Positions 14,710-23,176 of a stretch of 47,873 bases of DNA are shown one piece after another. This DNA is from JBFGJY01 sp041576975 (GTDB taxonomy: Bacteria; Pseudomonadota; Gammaproteobacteria; UBA4575), in contig JBFGJY010000014.1 of assembly GCA_041576975.1 (NCBI GenBank), positions 1 through 47,873 of the forward strand. Direction: 5' to 3'. The notes beneath the pieces were generated by a model. The model saw only the letters and a list, made by a program, of their open reading frames with translations. It was not told the DNA's origin and did not search any database. Made by a program: the position numbers and the translations under genes. Position 1 is the stretch's first letter. Each line of letters begins with the position of its first letter.

Positions 14710-15054
14710 CTAAGTATCTGGTTGGGGCATTGGAAGGCCAGCCAGCTTGCATATTTCATGTATAGGGTCTGTCGGAAATAGCCTATATATATGTTTCTCA
14801 TACTCCTTTAAATCATGAAAGTGTTTATCTTTTTTCTTACCAAGAGTTAGCACTAATTGGCGCATAGTAGGATTAACTAAATTTTCCTCATAGTAACCAC
14901 GAAAATAATAAATTAACTCCCAATGATCCACAAAAAGCTTAATCCCTTCTCGTTCGGCTAGCTTGTAAGCAAATCCTTCATTCCAATCGTCTAAATGTTT
15001 TAAAAAACCTTGTTCGTTTGTTTCTAGAATTTTGCCATTAACCTCAAAATTCAT
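14710..15054 (-). CDS. DsrC/TusE-like protein lacking the terminal cysteine (copy 2)
   Basis: The 114 residues align well with the DsrC/TusE family from the N-terminus: FEVNGKILETNEQGFLKHLD, DWNEGFAYKLAEREGIKL, HWELIYYFRGYYEE and a C-terminal HEICKLAGLPMP. The cysteine of CKLAGL is present. The penultimate cysteine of true DsrC and TusE is replaced (tail QPDT). It is thus a single-cysteine variant like copy 1, although overall sequence is closer to standard DsrC. It lies just downstream of, and in the same direction as, the second YbaK-like gene (129 bases apart). Confidence 0.85.
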   Translation of the reverse strand: MNFEVNGKILETNEQGFLKHLDDWNEGFAYKLAEREGIKLFVDHWELIYYFRGYYEENLVNPTMRQLVLTLGKKKDKHFHDLKEYEKHIYRLFPTDPIHEICKLAGLPMPQPDT

Positions 15055-15183
15055 GACCTTATCCTAAAAGTCTTATTTTCGAATATTCAATTTTTATTGA
15101 AGAAAGACATTTATAAATATGTATCAGTAAAATTTGTGTGCACGATATACTGCATGTTACAAATGTAATAACAGCTAAAATGC

Positions 15184-15642
15184 TTAAATAATATTTATTA
15201 TTTCAGGTTGTACTAACCGCACAAAATCCTTATATGCAAGTTTAATTAGTTCGCTATGATTACCTGCATTAAAAGCAATTTCTTCATCTTTTTCTAACGA
15301 TTTATCTGCATAGGTATCCATATTATATAAATTGCCAAAAGGGGGCATCGCCCCTAATTCACATTCAGGAAATGCATTCTCAAATTCATTTTCCGATGCA
15401 AGTTCCACATTTTTTGTCCCTAATTTATCACTCAAATGTTGTAAATTAACTTGATATGAGGCGGGAAGCACTAGCATAGTTAATTTCCCGTCAACTTTTG
15501 CGATAACTGTCTTGGCTAATTCTTTCCCGGATATATGTGCAGAAGCTGCGATTTCCTGAGCGGTGTAGGCGGGTGAGTGTTGTATCGTAATGTAGCGGAC
15601 ATGCTCTTGATCAAGTAGATTTCTAAGTTTCGCTGTTGTCAT
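15184..15642 (-). CDS. YbaK/EbsC-family aminoacyl-tRNA deacylase-like protein (copy 2)
   Basis: The 152-residue paralogue of the gene at 14073 has the same blocks: QHSPAYTAQEIAASAHISG, ELAKTVIAKVDGKLTMLVLPA, ELASENEF, CELGAMPPFGNLYNM and FNAGNHSELIKLAYKDFVRL. The AKT lysine is kept. A TTGATCTAGCTCAA dyad sits about 60 bases before its start, and the Hsp20 gene diverges from the same spacer. Cotranscription with the DsrC-like gene downstream is likely. A role in clearing mischarged tRNA under stress is inferred from the family. Confidence 0.85.
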   Translation of the reverse strand: MTTAKLRNLLDQEHVRYITIQHSPAYTAQEIAASAHISGKELAKTVIAKVDGKLTMLVLPASYQVNLQHLSDKLGTKNVELASENEFENAFPECELGAMPPFGNLYNMDTYADKSLEKDEEIAFNAGNHSELIKLAYKDFVRLVQPEIINII

Positions 15643-15701
15643 TTTTATGCTCCCACTGGATGTTGGTCATCTCTATAGTAGTTTGATTTAATTAAAAAAT
15701 A

Positions 15702-15715
15702 TTGATCTAGCTCAA
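15702..15715. promoter_or_regulatory. FNR-like box, imperfect
   Basis: TTGATCTAGCTCAA has a full left half and a one-mismatch right half. It lies 59 bases before the minus-strand YbaK-like gene. Confidence 0.4.
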
Positions 15716-15815
15716 CAGGGGCTAGGTATGCGAGTAGCTGGCAAAGTACATAATTTAAACCTTATATTAAAAGCTCAAACAGTTTTTTTTTTAAGAATTA
15801 CAGATACATTATTAT

Positions 15816-15829
15816 TTGACGAATATCAA
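15816..15829. promoter_or_regulatory. FNR/Anr-type box
   Basis: TTGACGAATATCAA lies 71 bases before the Hsp20 start codon. One half-site is TTGAC instead of TTGAT; the right half is perfect. Confidence 0.6.
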
Positions 15830-15900
15830 TGCTACTTTTGTATATAGCTTTCAAAATAATGTTTTATTTTATAGTAGTAAGCAAAAAGGAGAACCACCAA

Positions 15901-16478
15901 TGGCAAGAAGAGCAACAAAAGTACCGGTTAAAAAGAAAAAAACTGCTAAACGGAAATCTAAGGCACGAAAATCACTCGCCAGAGCGGCTGAGACCGTAAC
16001 CCCGTTAGCGAGTCTACGCGAAGAAATCGACAACCTGTTTGAACGCTTCTCAGAAGACTGGCCCAGCCTACCGCGACTCTTCGGTCGAGGGTGGACCTAT
16101 CCCTTCGCCGACCTTGAACGACGCTTTAGCGTTCCAAGACTCGAGCTTACCCCGCGCGTGGATGTCAGCGAAAGTGAGGATGGCTACGCTATCACAATGG
16201 AATTACCGGGGATGACTGACAAAGACATCGAACTCACTCTCAGTGACGATTCCCTGACGGTGAAAGGCGAGAAAAAAGAAGAACGAGAAGAGAAAAAGAA
16301 AAACTACCACGTAACCGAACGCAGTTACGGATCGTTTCAACGCACCTTTCGAGTACCCAGTGGCGTTGACCACAATAAAGTAGAAGCCTCTTGTACCAAG
16401 GGCGTATTAAATATATCGCTACCCAAAACCGAAGTTGCGAAAAAAGAGAAACGATCTATTAAGGTCAAGACTGCCTAA
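15901..16478 (+). CDS. Hsp20 (alpha-crystallin) small heat-shock protein with basic N-terminal tail
   Basis: This 192-residue ATP-independent holdase has its alpha-crystallin domain at about residues 85-185: PRVDVSESEDGYAITMELPG, LSDDSLTVKGEKKEE, RSYGSFQRTFRVPSGVD and the I-x-I/V region GVLNISLPK. The first 30 residues are strikingly basic (VPVKKKKTAKRKSKARKSLA), like a nucleic-acid-binding tail, and are unusual for the family. ATG 15901 follows AAAAGGAG; the frame upstream to 15816 is leader. Codon use is visibly more G+C-rich than in neighbouring genes. An FNR-type box lies upstream, consistent with the low-oxygen induction reported for Hsp20 genes in related stress loci. Confidence 0.92.
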
Positions 16479-16518
16479 CAAAAAAGGCACTGATAGTTTT
16501 TATTAAGAGTAATGAAAT

Positions 16519-16869
16519 ATGGCTTTAGAACAGCTATGGTCAGTTGAGTTTGTCTCTGAGTTAGGCTCTGAAGGCGGGGGCGTTGTTGTATTGGAGGATG
16601 GAAAAATATTGGGCGGAAATAATAATTATTTTTACATTGGAAGTTATGATCTTATGAATGATAAATTCAATGCTACAATTGATATAAAACATTATCATGG
16701 AAAATGTAATCCAATATTCGGGAAACAAGAAGAATTTATTCTTAAATTGACTGGGAATTCTGATGAGGAAGAGATGCTACTTACAGCGCATATGCTTGAA
16801 GATCCATCTAGAGAGATTCATGTGAGATTAAAGTATCATACTGAGATATTTCATAAATTAAGCGTTTAA
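16519..16869 (+). CDS. GrlR-family small regulatory protein
   Basis: This 116-residue beta-rich protein matches the GrlR pattern: LWSVEFVSELGSEGGGVVVL, EDGKILGGNNNYFYIGSYDL, then FNATIDIKHYHG and FGKQEEFILKLTG. GrlR of enteropathogens binds and blocks the activator GrlA of type III secretion. Homologues are widespread in bacteria without such systems, and no GrlA or secretion gene is seen here, so the partner is unknown. It begins 40 bases after Hsp20 on the same strand and may share its transcript. Confidence 0.75.
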   Translation: MALEQLWSVEFVSELGSEGGGVVVLEDGKILGGNNNYFYIGSYDLMNDKFNATIDIKHYHGKCNPIFGKQEEFILKLTGNSDEEEMLLTAHMLEDPSREIHVRLKYHTEIFHKLSV

Positions 16870-17033
16870 GTTACACGTAAATTTCAAACAAGATTGAAGA
16901 TATAGCTCCTCTAGTTTATTCAAATTTCTCATTTGATAAACTAAAGCGGCTAAATGGTGGACTTATAAAATTAAGTTGGGTCTTAGTTAATTCATAATAT
17001 ATCAAATAGATGATTTAATTAACTAAACACAAA

Positions 17034-17831
17034 ATGCCAAAAAAACTTTATCAAATAGTTCTATTTGTCTCACTCATAATCATTTTTATATCTTCATGTA
17101 AGACATCTCCAACAGGTCGTTCACAACTCCACCTCATTCCTGCAGAACAAATGAATCAAATGGGGATTGCGGCTTATGAAGAACTGAAGAAAAAGACACC
17201 AAAATCCAATGATACATCGATAAATCGTTACGTTGCTTGTGTGGCAGATACAATTACACATGAGGTAAACCTAAATTCTCAATGGGAGGTCACCGTTTTT
17301 AAAGATAAAGCCGTAAACGCCTTTGCCTTACCAGGAGGTAAAATAGGTGTCTATACAGGATTACTACAAGTAACAGAAAATCAATCTCAACTTGCAGCGG
17401 TTGTAGCACATGAAGTTGCACACGTAATTGCTGAACATGCAAATGCGCGCGTATCGGCATCTTATGCAACCGGTGCAAGTCTGAAATTAGTAGAAGTAAT
17501 TACAGGTGCTACAACACCCGGTAAACAACGACTACTCGGATTACTTGGAGTGGGCGCTCAATACGGAGTACTCATGCCCTATGGGCGTGGTCAAGAAAGT
17601 GAAGCAGATATATTAGGCTTAGACTATATGGCCATGGCTGGATTTGATCCTCGTGAAAGTGTTGTCTTATGGCGCAACATGTCAAAACAAGGTGGTGCAA
17701 AGCCACCGGAATTATTGTCTACTCATCCAGCAGATCAATCTCGCATTCGAGATTTAAACACTCGCATGCCTCATGCGTTAAAATTCTATGAAGCTGCACG
17801 AGCAAAAGGTAAAAAGCCAAAATGTAAATAG
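17034..17831 (+). CDS. M48-family metalloprotease lipoprotein
   Basis: This 265-residue envelope protease has a signal peptide ending in the lipobox FISSC (Cys22), so it is a likely lipoprotein. The zinc site HEVAH lies at about residues 126-130, with the third ligand in ESEAD near 188-191. The segments NAFALPGGKIGVYTGLL and STHPADQSRI are typical of the YcaL/LoiP/BepA-like M48C group. Such proteases degrade misfolded outer-membrane proteins in the periplasm. The start ATG 17034 lacks a strong Shine-Dalgarno. Monocistronic, convergent with the HAD gene. Confidence 0.9.
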   Translation: MPKKLYQIVLFVSLIIIFISSCKTSPTGRSQLHLIPAEQMNQMGIAAYEELKKKTPKSNDTSINRYVACVADTITHEVNLNSQWEVTVFKDKAVNAFALPGGKIGVYTGLLQVTENQSQLAAVVAHEVAHVIAEHANARVSASYATGASLKLVEVITGATTPGKQRLLGLLGVGAQYGVLMPYGRGQESEADILGLDYMAMAGFDPRESVVLWRNMSKQGGAKPPELLSTHPADQSRIRDLNTRMPHALKFYEAARAKGKKPKCK

Positions 17832-17888
17832 CTTTAGCATTTAGTAAAATTATGTGACTAGCTTAATTATCAATCCTCTGCAAACGCA

Positions 17889-18680
17889 TTAGTTGTCTAT
17901 CGCTTGCCACATAGTTGGAAGATCTGCAATAGAATCCAAGACTTTATATGGTGTAATGTCACTATCTAAATCTTTATCTTGAAATTTTCCAGTTTTTACT
18001 AATATCCCTCGAATACCACACTGTTGTGCACCAGCTATGTCAGCTCGTATATCGTCCCCAATCATTATTACATTATCTGCATTTATTCCAAGTAGATTTA
18101 AAGCCGCAGCATAAAATTCTTTTGCTGGTTTACCGAGTACAATAGCTTTTTTACCTGAAGCATATTCAAGTGCAACTACAAATGGTGCTACATCCAAACG
18201 CAGGCCCTCTGTTGCACGCCAATACCGAGACATACCTAATGCTATTAATTTAGAGTTTGGATTCTCGATTAGTATTTTAAATGCGTGATTCAATAATGAA
18301 TATGTCCATGCTTCTCCAAGATCGCCAACTATAATTGCATCTGCTGTAATGGATGCATCATCTGCTAATGTAAAACCACTAAATTCTTGCTTTGTGATTT
18401 CAGGAACAAGTAAATAAATGTCCCCTGAAACATTCTCCTTTAACCATCTACATGCAGCTACAGCAGGTGTCAGTATTGTTTTGATATTTATTTCGATATC
18501 CATACTCATCAACTTTTTTACTAATGCTGTACGTGGCCTTGAAGTAGTGTTGGTGAGAAAAAGATGTGGAATGTTGTTGTTTTGTATCCAATGAATGCAA
18601 TCTATCGCACCCTTAATTGGTTTATTGCTAACATATAGAACACCATCTAGATCAACCAACAATGCTTTAGTAGATTGCAT
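17889..18680 (-). CDS. HAD-IIA (LHPP-like) phosphatase
   Basis: The 263-residue HAD superfamily enzyme has all motifs: LLVDLDGVLY (nucleophile and acid Asp), FLTNTTSRPR (motif II Thr), the K of GKPAKEFY (motif III) and IGDDIRADIAGAQQCG (motif IV). The C2 cap between motifs II and III places it in class IIA with NagD, PNPase and LHPP-like phospholysine/phosphohistidine phosphatases. Substrate unproven. A TTGACAAATATCAA box lies 80 bases before its start, so low-oxygen regulation is likely. Confidence 0.88.
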   Translation of the reverse strand: MQSTKALLVDLDGVLYVSNKPIKGAIDCIHWIQNNNIPHLFLTNTTSRPRTALVKKLMSMDIEINIKTILTPAVAACRWLKENVSGDIYLLVPEITKQEFSGFTLADDASITADAIIVGDLGEAWTYSLLNHAFKILIENPNSKLIALGMSRYWRATEGLRLDVAPFVVALEYASGKKAIVLGKPAKEFYAAALNLLGINADNVIMIGDDIRADIAGAQQCGIRGILVKTGKFQDKDLDSDITPYKVLDSIADLPTMWQAIDN

Positions 18681-18760
18681 GTTCTTTTATAAGTTTTGTG
18701 AATACTTTTTAGCACTGCTTTAATAAAGAACTTTGGTAACATAGAACAAATAACCAAACA

Positions 18761-18774
18761 TTGACAAATATCAA
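18761..18774. promoter_or_regulatory. FNR/Anr-type box
   Basis: TTGACAAATATCAA lies 80 bases before the minus-strand HAD phosphatase. A second box at 18876 serves the divergent gene. Confidence 0.6.
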
Positions 18775-18875
18775 CTTGTAGCAAATTCAAAACTGCTTAG
18801 ATAGAAAAATAAATATAAGAAATTATTTAATGTTGTATAGGTATATTTGTTTATATTATTAAATAGTATTGGTAA

Positions 18876-18889
18876 TTGACACCAATCAA
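18876..18889. promoter_or_regulatory. FNR/Anr-type box
   Basis: TTGACACCAATCAA lies 81 bases before the plus-strand DUF5335 gene. It pairs with the box at 18761 in one divergent spacer; the two are placed almost equally far from their genes. Confidence 0.62.
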
Positions 18890-18970
18890 ATTCTATTGAC
18901 AGATTTTGGTTCATTATTTTTATATGTATTAGTTTAGTCATCTAAATTATGAATTAATGGAGATTTATAA

Positions 18971-19312
18971 ATGCCAATTAAAAAACTTGATAATAGTGAA
19001 TGGTCTGAATACTTCGATAAAGTTTCTAAGACCATTGGATCTAAGAATGTTGAAATCGAAATAGCGGGCCTGTCATTGGGTGATCAAATTGAGGTATCAA
19101 GTTTACCGCTCAATGGGCTTACTTATGACGCTAAAAATGACTTACTGGAAGTTGTGACTGAATCAGTTGATCATATAATTCATCATCCAAAGGTAATACA
19201 TGCAGATTATGGTTCGGATGGTTTACATAGTGTGGAGGTAATCGATGCAGACGACAACCACCAAATCATTAAGTTTACAGAACCAGTAGCACTACCGGCG
19301 CCAAGTTTATAA
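18971..19312 (+). CDS. DUF5335 family protein
   Basis: The 113-residue small soluble protein has the DUF5335 layout: KKLDNSEWSEYFDKVSKTIG, VEIEIAGLSLGDQIE, LNGLTYDAKNDLLEV, VDHIIHHPKVIHADYGSDGL and a closing HQIIKFTEPVALP. The family occurs in stress-gene clusters; function is not known. Start ATG follows GGAG. It leads a series of short-spaced genes (ChaB 27 bases later) and has an FNR-type box upstream. Confidence 0.8.
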   Translation: MPIKKLDNSEWSEYFDKVSKTIGSKNVEIEIAGLSLGDQIEVSSLPLNGLTYDAKNDLLEVVTESVDHIIHHPKVIHADYGSDGLHSVEVIDADDNHQIIKFTEPVALPAPSL

Positions 19313-19339
19313 CGTATAATATATTTTGTTTGCTTGGCA

Positions 19340-19573
19340 ATGCCTTATGTAAATGTAAAAGATCTGCCAAAATCAGTACAAGATCATCTTCCAAAGCATG
19401 CGCAAGAAATTTACAAAGAGGCATTCAATCATGCGTGGGAGGAATATGCAGACGCACATAAACGCCGGAGCAAGATCTCTAGAGAAGCTATTGCCCATAA
19501 GGTAGCTTGGGCAGCGGTAAAACTAAAATATAAAAAGCGTGCTGATCAATGGGTTGCAAAAACTATGCATTAA
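19340..19573 (+). CDS. ChaB family protein
   Basis: The roughly 77-residue protein matches ChaB: VKDLPKSVQDHLPKHAQEIY, FNHAWEEYADAHKRR, HKVAWAAVKLKYKK. E. coli ChaB was named for association with the ChaA cation antiporter; its actual role is unclear. ATG 19340 (MPYVNV) is taken instead of the in-frame TTG at 19334. It follows DUF5335 closely and probably belongs to the same FNR-boxed transcript. The domain fills the protein without extra regions. Confidence 0.88.
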   Translation: MPYVNVKDLPKSVQDHLPKHAQEIYKEAFNHAWEEYADAHKRRSKISREAIAHKVAWAAVKLKYKKRADQWVAKTMH

Positions 19574-19668
19574 TCTCATTTAACGATATTTATATACACC
19601 ACTTCACTATTTATACAATTGAAATGTTGTGGCGCGAAATGATCATGCTCTTGAGATCTAAATTTAAC

Positions 19669-19682
19669 TTAATGAGGATCAA
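19669..19682. promoter_or_regulatory. Weak FNR-like dyad
   Basis: TTAATGAGGATCAA has an intact right half but lacks the key G in the left half. It lies 70 bases before the host-attachment-like gene, a spacing like that of the better boxes. Confidence 0.25.
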
Positions 19683-19752
19683 TTTGCTGCTTAGATAGAA
19701 ATGTACAATTAATTTATTAGAAAAATTATATAATAGTAAAAATTTACTCTTC

Positions 19753-20208
19753 ATGCCTAACATATTTGTAATTGCCGCAGATAACACCTGCGCCCGTGTA
19801 TTTCATTCTTCATCCTCGCAAGGTTCTCTGGAAGAAAAAACAGTATTGGTTCATCCCGAAAACCGGCTTCCGGAGAAAAATATGGGTAGTGATCGGCAAG
19901 GTTATTCTTTTTCTAGTCATGGTCATGGGCGTAAAGTTTTATCTAAACGTGTCGATCCTAAAGAGCATGGAATTAAACAATTCGTAAAAGAAATTTCTGA
20001 GTATTTAAAAAATTCAGAAGCGAATAATGAATTTGATCAACTTATTATCATTGCAGCACCAAAATTACTAGGAACCCTTAAAAAGCAATTAAACAATAGC
20101 ATTAGAAAGCTTATTATATATGAACTTAACAAAAACATTGCAAAATTGAGTGCAGCAGAAATCCGCGAATATTTACCTAAATATTTAAATCAGCCAAATT
20201 TTGAGTAA
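19753..20208 (+). CDS. Host-attachment-protein family (PF10116-like; baeRF-related)
   Basis: This 151-residue protein resembles the 'protein required for attachment to host cells' family: FVIAADNTCARVFHSSSS near the N-terminus, VHPENRLPEKNMGSDRQGYS, HGIKQFVKEISEYLKN and FDQLIIIAAPKLLGTLKKQL. These share a fold with release-factor/RNase-related (eRF1 domain 2-like) proteins. In free-living bacteria the role is likely stress- or translation-related rather than host attachment. ATG 19753; no strong Shine-Dalgarno. Confidence 0.85.
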   Translation: MPNIFVIAADNTCARVFHSSSSQGSLEEKTVLVHPENRLPEKNMGSDRQGYSFSSHGHGRKVLSKRVDPKEHGIKQFVKEISEYLKNSEANNEFDQLIIIAAPKLLGTLKKQLNNSIRKLIIYELNKNIAKLSAAEIREYLPKYLNQPNFE

Positions 20209-20317
20209 ATTTTCGATTGAACAATAGATACATTCATAACATAACTGACATTAATTTTATATATAATGAATTAATTGCTACTATTCATATTAATATTAAT
20301 CATGGGTATAGATGCGG

Positions 20318-20581
20318 ATGAGTCAAGAAGAATTACATCAACTTCTCAACAAGCTGCGAGTCGAATTAGAGAAATTAGAGATTAACAGCGACGCACACCA
20401 AGATCTTAGTCAATTAATTACTAATGTTGAGCATCAAATTGAGAGACTGGAAGATAAGCAACATAAAGTTTCATTGACAGAGAATCTCCGAACCCATATT
20501 GAAAAATTCGAAGTTGAGCATCCAAGAATTACTGGAATATTAAACGATATAATGATGAAACTTACGAATATAGGAATTTAG
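20318..20581 (+). CDS. DUF4404 family protein
   Basis: The roughly 87-residue all-helical protein has the DUF4404 signature: EELHQLLNKLRVELEKLEIN, LSQLITNVEHQIERLED and a C-terminal EVEHPRITGILNDIMMKLTN. It is probably a small coiled-coil dimer in the cytoplasm; function unknown. Either ATG 20312 or ATG 20318 could start it; both lie close together without a clear Shine-Dalgarno. It follows the host-attachment-like gene on the same strand by about 100 bases. Confidence 0.85.
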   Translation: MSQEELHQLLNKLRVELEKLEINSDAHQDLSQLITNVEHQIERLEDKQHKVSLTENLRTHIEKFEVEHPRITGILNDIMMKLTNIGI

Positions 20582-20830
20582 TCTTTTTGCTAAGTAGAAT
20601 ACTTTATGCGAGACACGGGAATATCAAATACGGGGTGAACTTTCGCCTCATCAGGTCTCTATTGGGAAGTATAATGCGCTCATCATGTACATACATCCCA
20701 TGTCCTGCATAAGATGGTTACGTAAACTATACGCGCTACAAAAATATATTATATAAAAATGAATGATGATTATTGATCTAGAGCATCTACAAAGTTGAAA
20801 TATGTTAAGTCACGGTAATTTTTTCTGGAT

Positions 20831-22609
20831 TTAGTCTAATACAGCACCAGTAATAGGGTTGGGCCTATATGTTGTGCAGCCTTTAAGTTTGTTCTCAAAT
20901 GCCATCATATAAAGAGAACGAAATTCATCAAAAGAATAATCCTCAGGGACATTTATCGTTTTTGATATGGCGTTGTCTACATATGGTTGTAATGCGGCTT
21001 GCATTTTTAAATGTTCTGTTGGTGATAATATTTTTGCATCAATAAATTGCGGAGGTAGTGGCATATTTTTATCATTTATGCGTTCCCAGAGTGTATAAGC
21101 GTGATCTTTTAAAGAGTATTTTGTATAGCTTCCGTCCATTTCTAATACTTGACGTGTGTAGGAAAAATCAAATACAGGTTCAATGCCACTTGAAATGTTG
21201 TTTGCAAGGATGCTAGTAGTTCCCGTGGGCGCAATTGTCGTGAGGTGACTATTGCGAATACCATGATTGTTAATATCTGCTCTTATTTTTTCGGGTAAGG
21301 TCTGTATGAAGTGTCCCTTAAGATATTTTTCTTTTTCGAAATAGGTGAAAGCCCCTTTATCCTTGGCTAATTTAATTGATGTGCGGTATGCTGTGTGACA
21401 AATTGTTTTCATAATTTTTGCCGCAATATCACGCGCTGGTTGTTTACCGTAATGAAGACCAAGCATAATGAGCATGTCGGCAAGTCCAGTAAAACCTAAT
21501 CCTATGCGTCGGCAATTCAGCGCTTGTGTTGATTGTTCAGGCAGCGGGAATAGTGAAGTATCAATAACATTGTCTAACATGCGTGTTGCTACAGCTGTAG
21601 TTGCTTCAATTCCCTGTAGATCTAAATTAGCGTTTTCTGTGAAAGGTTTATGTACAAAACGCGTAAGATTTATCGCACCTAGATCACAAGCGCCATATGG
21701 AGGTAGTGGAATTTCACCGCACGGATTGGTTGCAGTAATATATTCTTTATACCAAAGATTATTCTGGTAATTTATCCTATCGATGAATAACACGCCCGGT
21801 TCCGCATATTCATATGTTGCACGCATAATTTTTTCCCATAATGCTCTAGCTTGGATGACATCTACAACTTTGCACAGCACGGGATCAGAATTGCCTGACC
21901 ACTGACGCATAATAGTCTCAAATTGCGGTTTATTTTCTTCAGCGAGTTCGAATGTAGGAAAAACTAAATGCCAATCATCATTATTTTGCACGGCTTTGAT
22001 GAAATCATCAGTCACTAGTATAGAAAGATTAAAGTGTCTTAGTTCTTTACTGTTTTGTTTTGCTGCAATAAACTCTTCGATATCGGGATGATCGCAGCGC
22101 AAAGTAGCCATCATTGCTCCACGACGTGCGCCAGTGGAGAGTAACGTAGCGCACATGCTGTCCCATATACGCATAAATGAAATAGGGCCTGAGGCGATGG
22201 TTCCAGTTGCCCTTGCAGGTGAGCCACGCGGACGCAAAGTTGAAAAATCATAACCAACTCCACCGCCTTGTTGCATGGTAAGCGCACCTTCTTTGAGATT
22301 ATCAAAGATGCTTTCCATCGAATCATGAATCACACCCATGACGAAACAATTAAATAAGGTAACTCGGTGTTGTGTTCCTGCACCTGCGTAAATACGGCCA
22401 CCAGGTATAAATTTAAATCCTTCTAATACATTAAAAAACTGATGTTCCCAATATTCTTTGTCATTAGTTTCAACGTCAGCTAACGTTTTGGCGATACGAT
22501 GCCATGTATCTTCAATAGTTTGATCATGTATAACATCACCATCACGATATCGATATTTGCTGTCCCAGATATGTCTTGAAATGTCGGTTTGAAGATATTG
22601 TTTGCTCAT
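20831..22609 (-). CDS. nrdJ: Adenosylcobalamin-dependent (class II) ribonucleotide reductase
   Basis: The 592-residue oxygen-independent enzyme reduces ribonucleotides to deoxyribonucleotides using adenosylcobalamin. Visible features are LFNCFV (Cys88, redox pair), QQGGGVGYDFSTLRPRGS near 115-130, the thiyl-radical motif NPCGE with Cys297, LPPYGACDLGAINL, and SHLTTIAPTGTTS near 460. The C-terminal KGCTTYRPNPITGAV is the family end, so it is full length for the short NrdJ type. No NrdA/NrdB or NrdD/G is in the window. A TTGATGTGAGTCAA dyad lies 95 bases upstream, fitting use when oxygen is low. Confidence 0.95.
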   Translation of the reverse strand: MSKQYLQTDISRHIWDSKYRYRDGDVIHDQTIEDTWHRIAKTLADVETNDKEYWEHQFFNVLEGFKFIPGGRIYAGAGTQHRVTLFNCFVMGVIHDSMESIFDNLKEGALTMQQGGGVGYDFSTLRPRGSPARATGTIASGPISFMRIWDSMCATLLSTGARRGAMMATLRCDHPDIEEFIAAKQNSKELRHFNLSILVTDDFIKAVQNNDDWHLVFPTFELAEENKPQFETIMRQWSGNSDPVLCKVVDVIQARALWEKIMRATYEYAEPGVLFIDRINYQNNLWYKEYITATNPCGEIPLPPYGACDLGAINLTRFVHKPFTENANLDLQGIEATTAVATRMLDNVIDTSLFPLPEQSTQALNCRRIGLGFTGLADMLIMLGLHYGKQPARDIAAKIMKTICHTAYRTSIKLAKDKGAFTYFEKEKYLKGHFIQTLPEKIRADINNHGIRNSHLTTIAPTGTTSILANNISSGIEPVFDFSYTRQVLEMDGSYTKYSLKDHAYTLWERINDKNMPLPPQFIDAKILSPTEHLKMQAALQPYVDNAISKTINVPEDYSFDEFRSLYMMAFENKLKGCTTYRPNPITGAVLD

Positions 22610-22942
22610 TATAGTAGGGTATTTGTTTATAAGGGCAACAATCCATATATCAGAAAATTAATTAGTAGATAGGGTATTAATATGGCTAATTAAGCAAAAT
22701 TTAATTGATGTGAGTCAACTCAGTGGTTCTAAATTAATTATATTTGCTTATTAATAATTAGAATGTGTAATTAGTGCGAACGCAAATCCTGATTACATTT
22801 AGAAGGGTTCCATATTCTGATGCTGTAGAAACGAATATTCTCAATAATGTAGAAAATTGAGAAGTTTTGTACACGAATTATAATTTATTGAGTATTAATT
22901 AAGGCAACACATAATCCTCATCATAAAAGCAATCTGTATTAT
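22610..22942. other. Spacer with FNR-type box before nrdJ
   Basis: No gene. The dyad at 22705-22718 is the only clear element; the rest is AT-rich. Confidence 0.5.
22705..22718. promoter_or_regulatory. FNR/Anr-type box
   Basis: TTGATGTGAGTCAA: left half perfect, right half with one change. It lies 95 bases before nrdJ. Confidence 0.55.
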
Positions 22943-23176
22943 GTGCACATTGAAATAGCAGTGTCAGAAAAGAATAAAATTGTAAGTCATGAAAATTGTG
23001 CTAAATATACATATGAGAATGTATATAGCATGATTCGAGATGCATATGATGCAGCATGGTGTCAATTTTTAGCAGATTATGCACGTTTTTATAGAGGTGA
23101 TGTAAAGAACCATCAATATTTACAGCATAATGAGAATTCTAGATTATTTTTGTATGGTTTCAAGATACAACAATAA
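22943..23176 (+). CDS. Small hypothetical protein, uncertain
   Basis: A 77-residue open frame (MHIEIAVSEKNKIVSHENCA...YDAAWCQFLADYARFYRGD) without a recognised domain or Shine-Dalgarno. Its last 33 bases overlap the end of the convergent cytochrome gene. The helical central part looks protein-like. Confidence 0.35.
   Translation: MHIEIAVSEKNKIVSHENCAKYTYENVYSMIRDAYDAAWCQFLADYARFYRGDVKNHQYLQHNENSRLFLYGFKIQQ

Noticed and set aside
15816..15900. Upstream extension of the Hsp20 frame
   Set aside because: A strong Shine-Dalgarno and the conserved protein begin at 15901; the region before it holds the FNR-type box.
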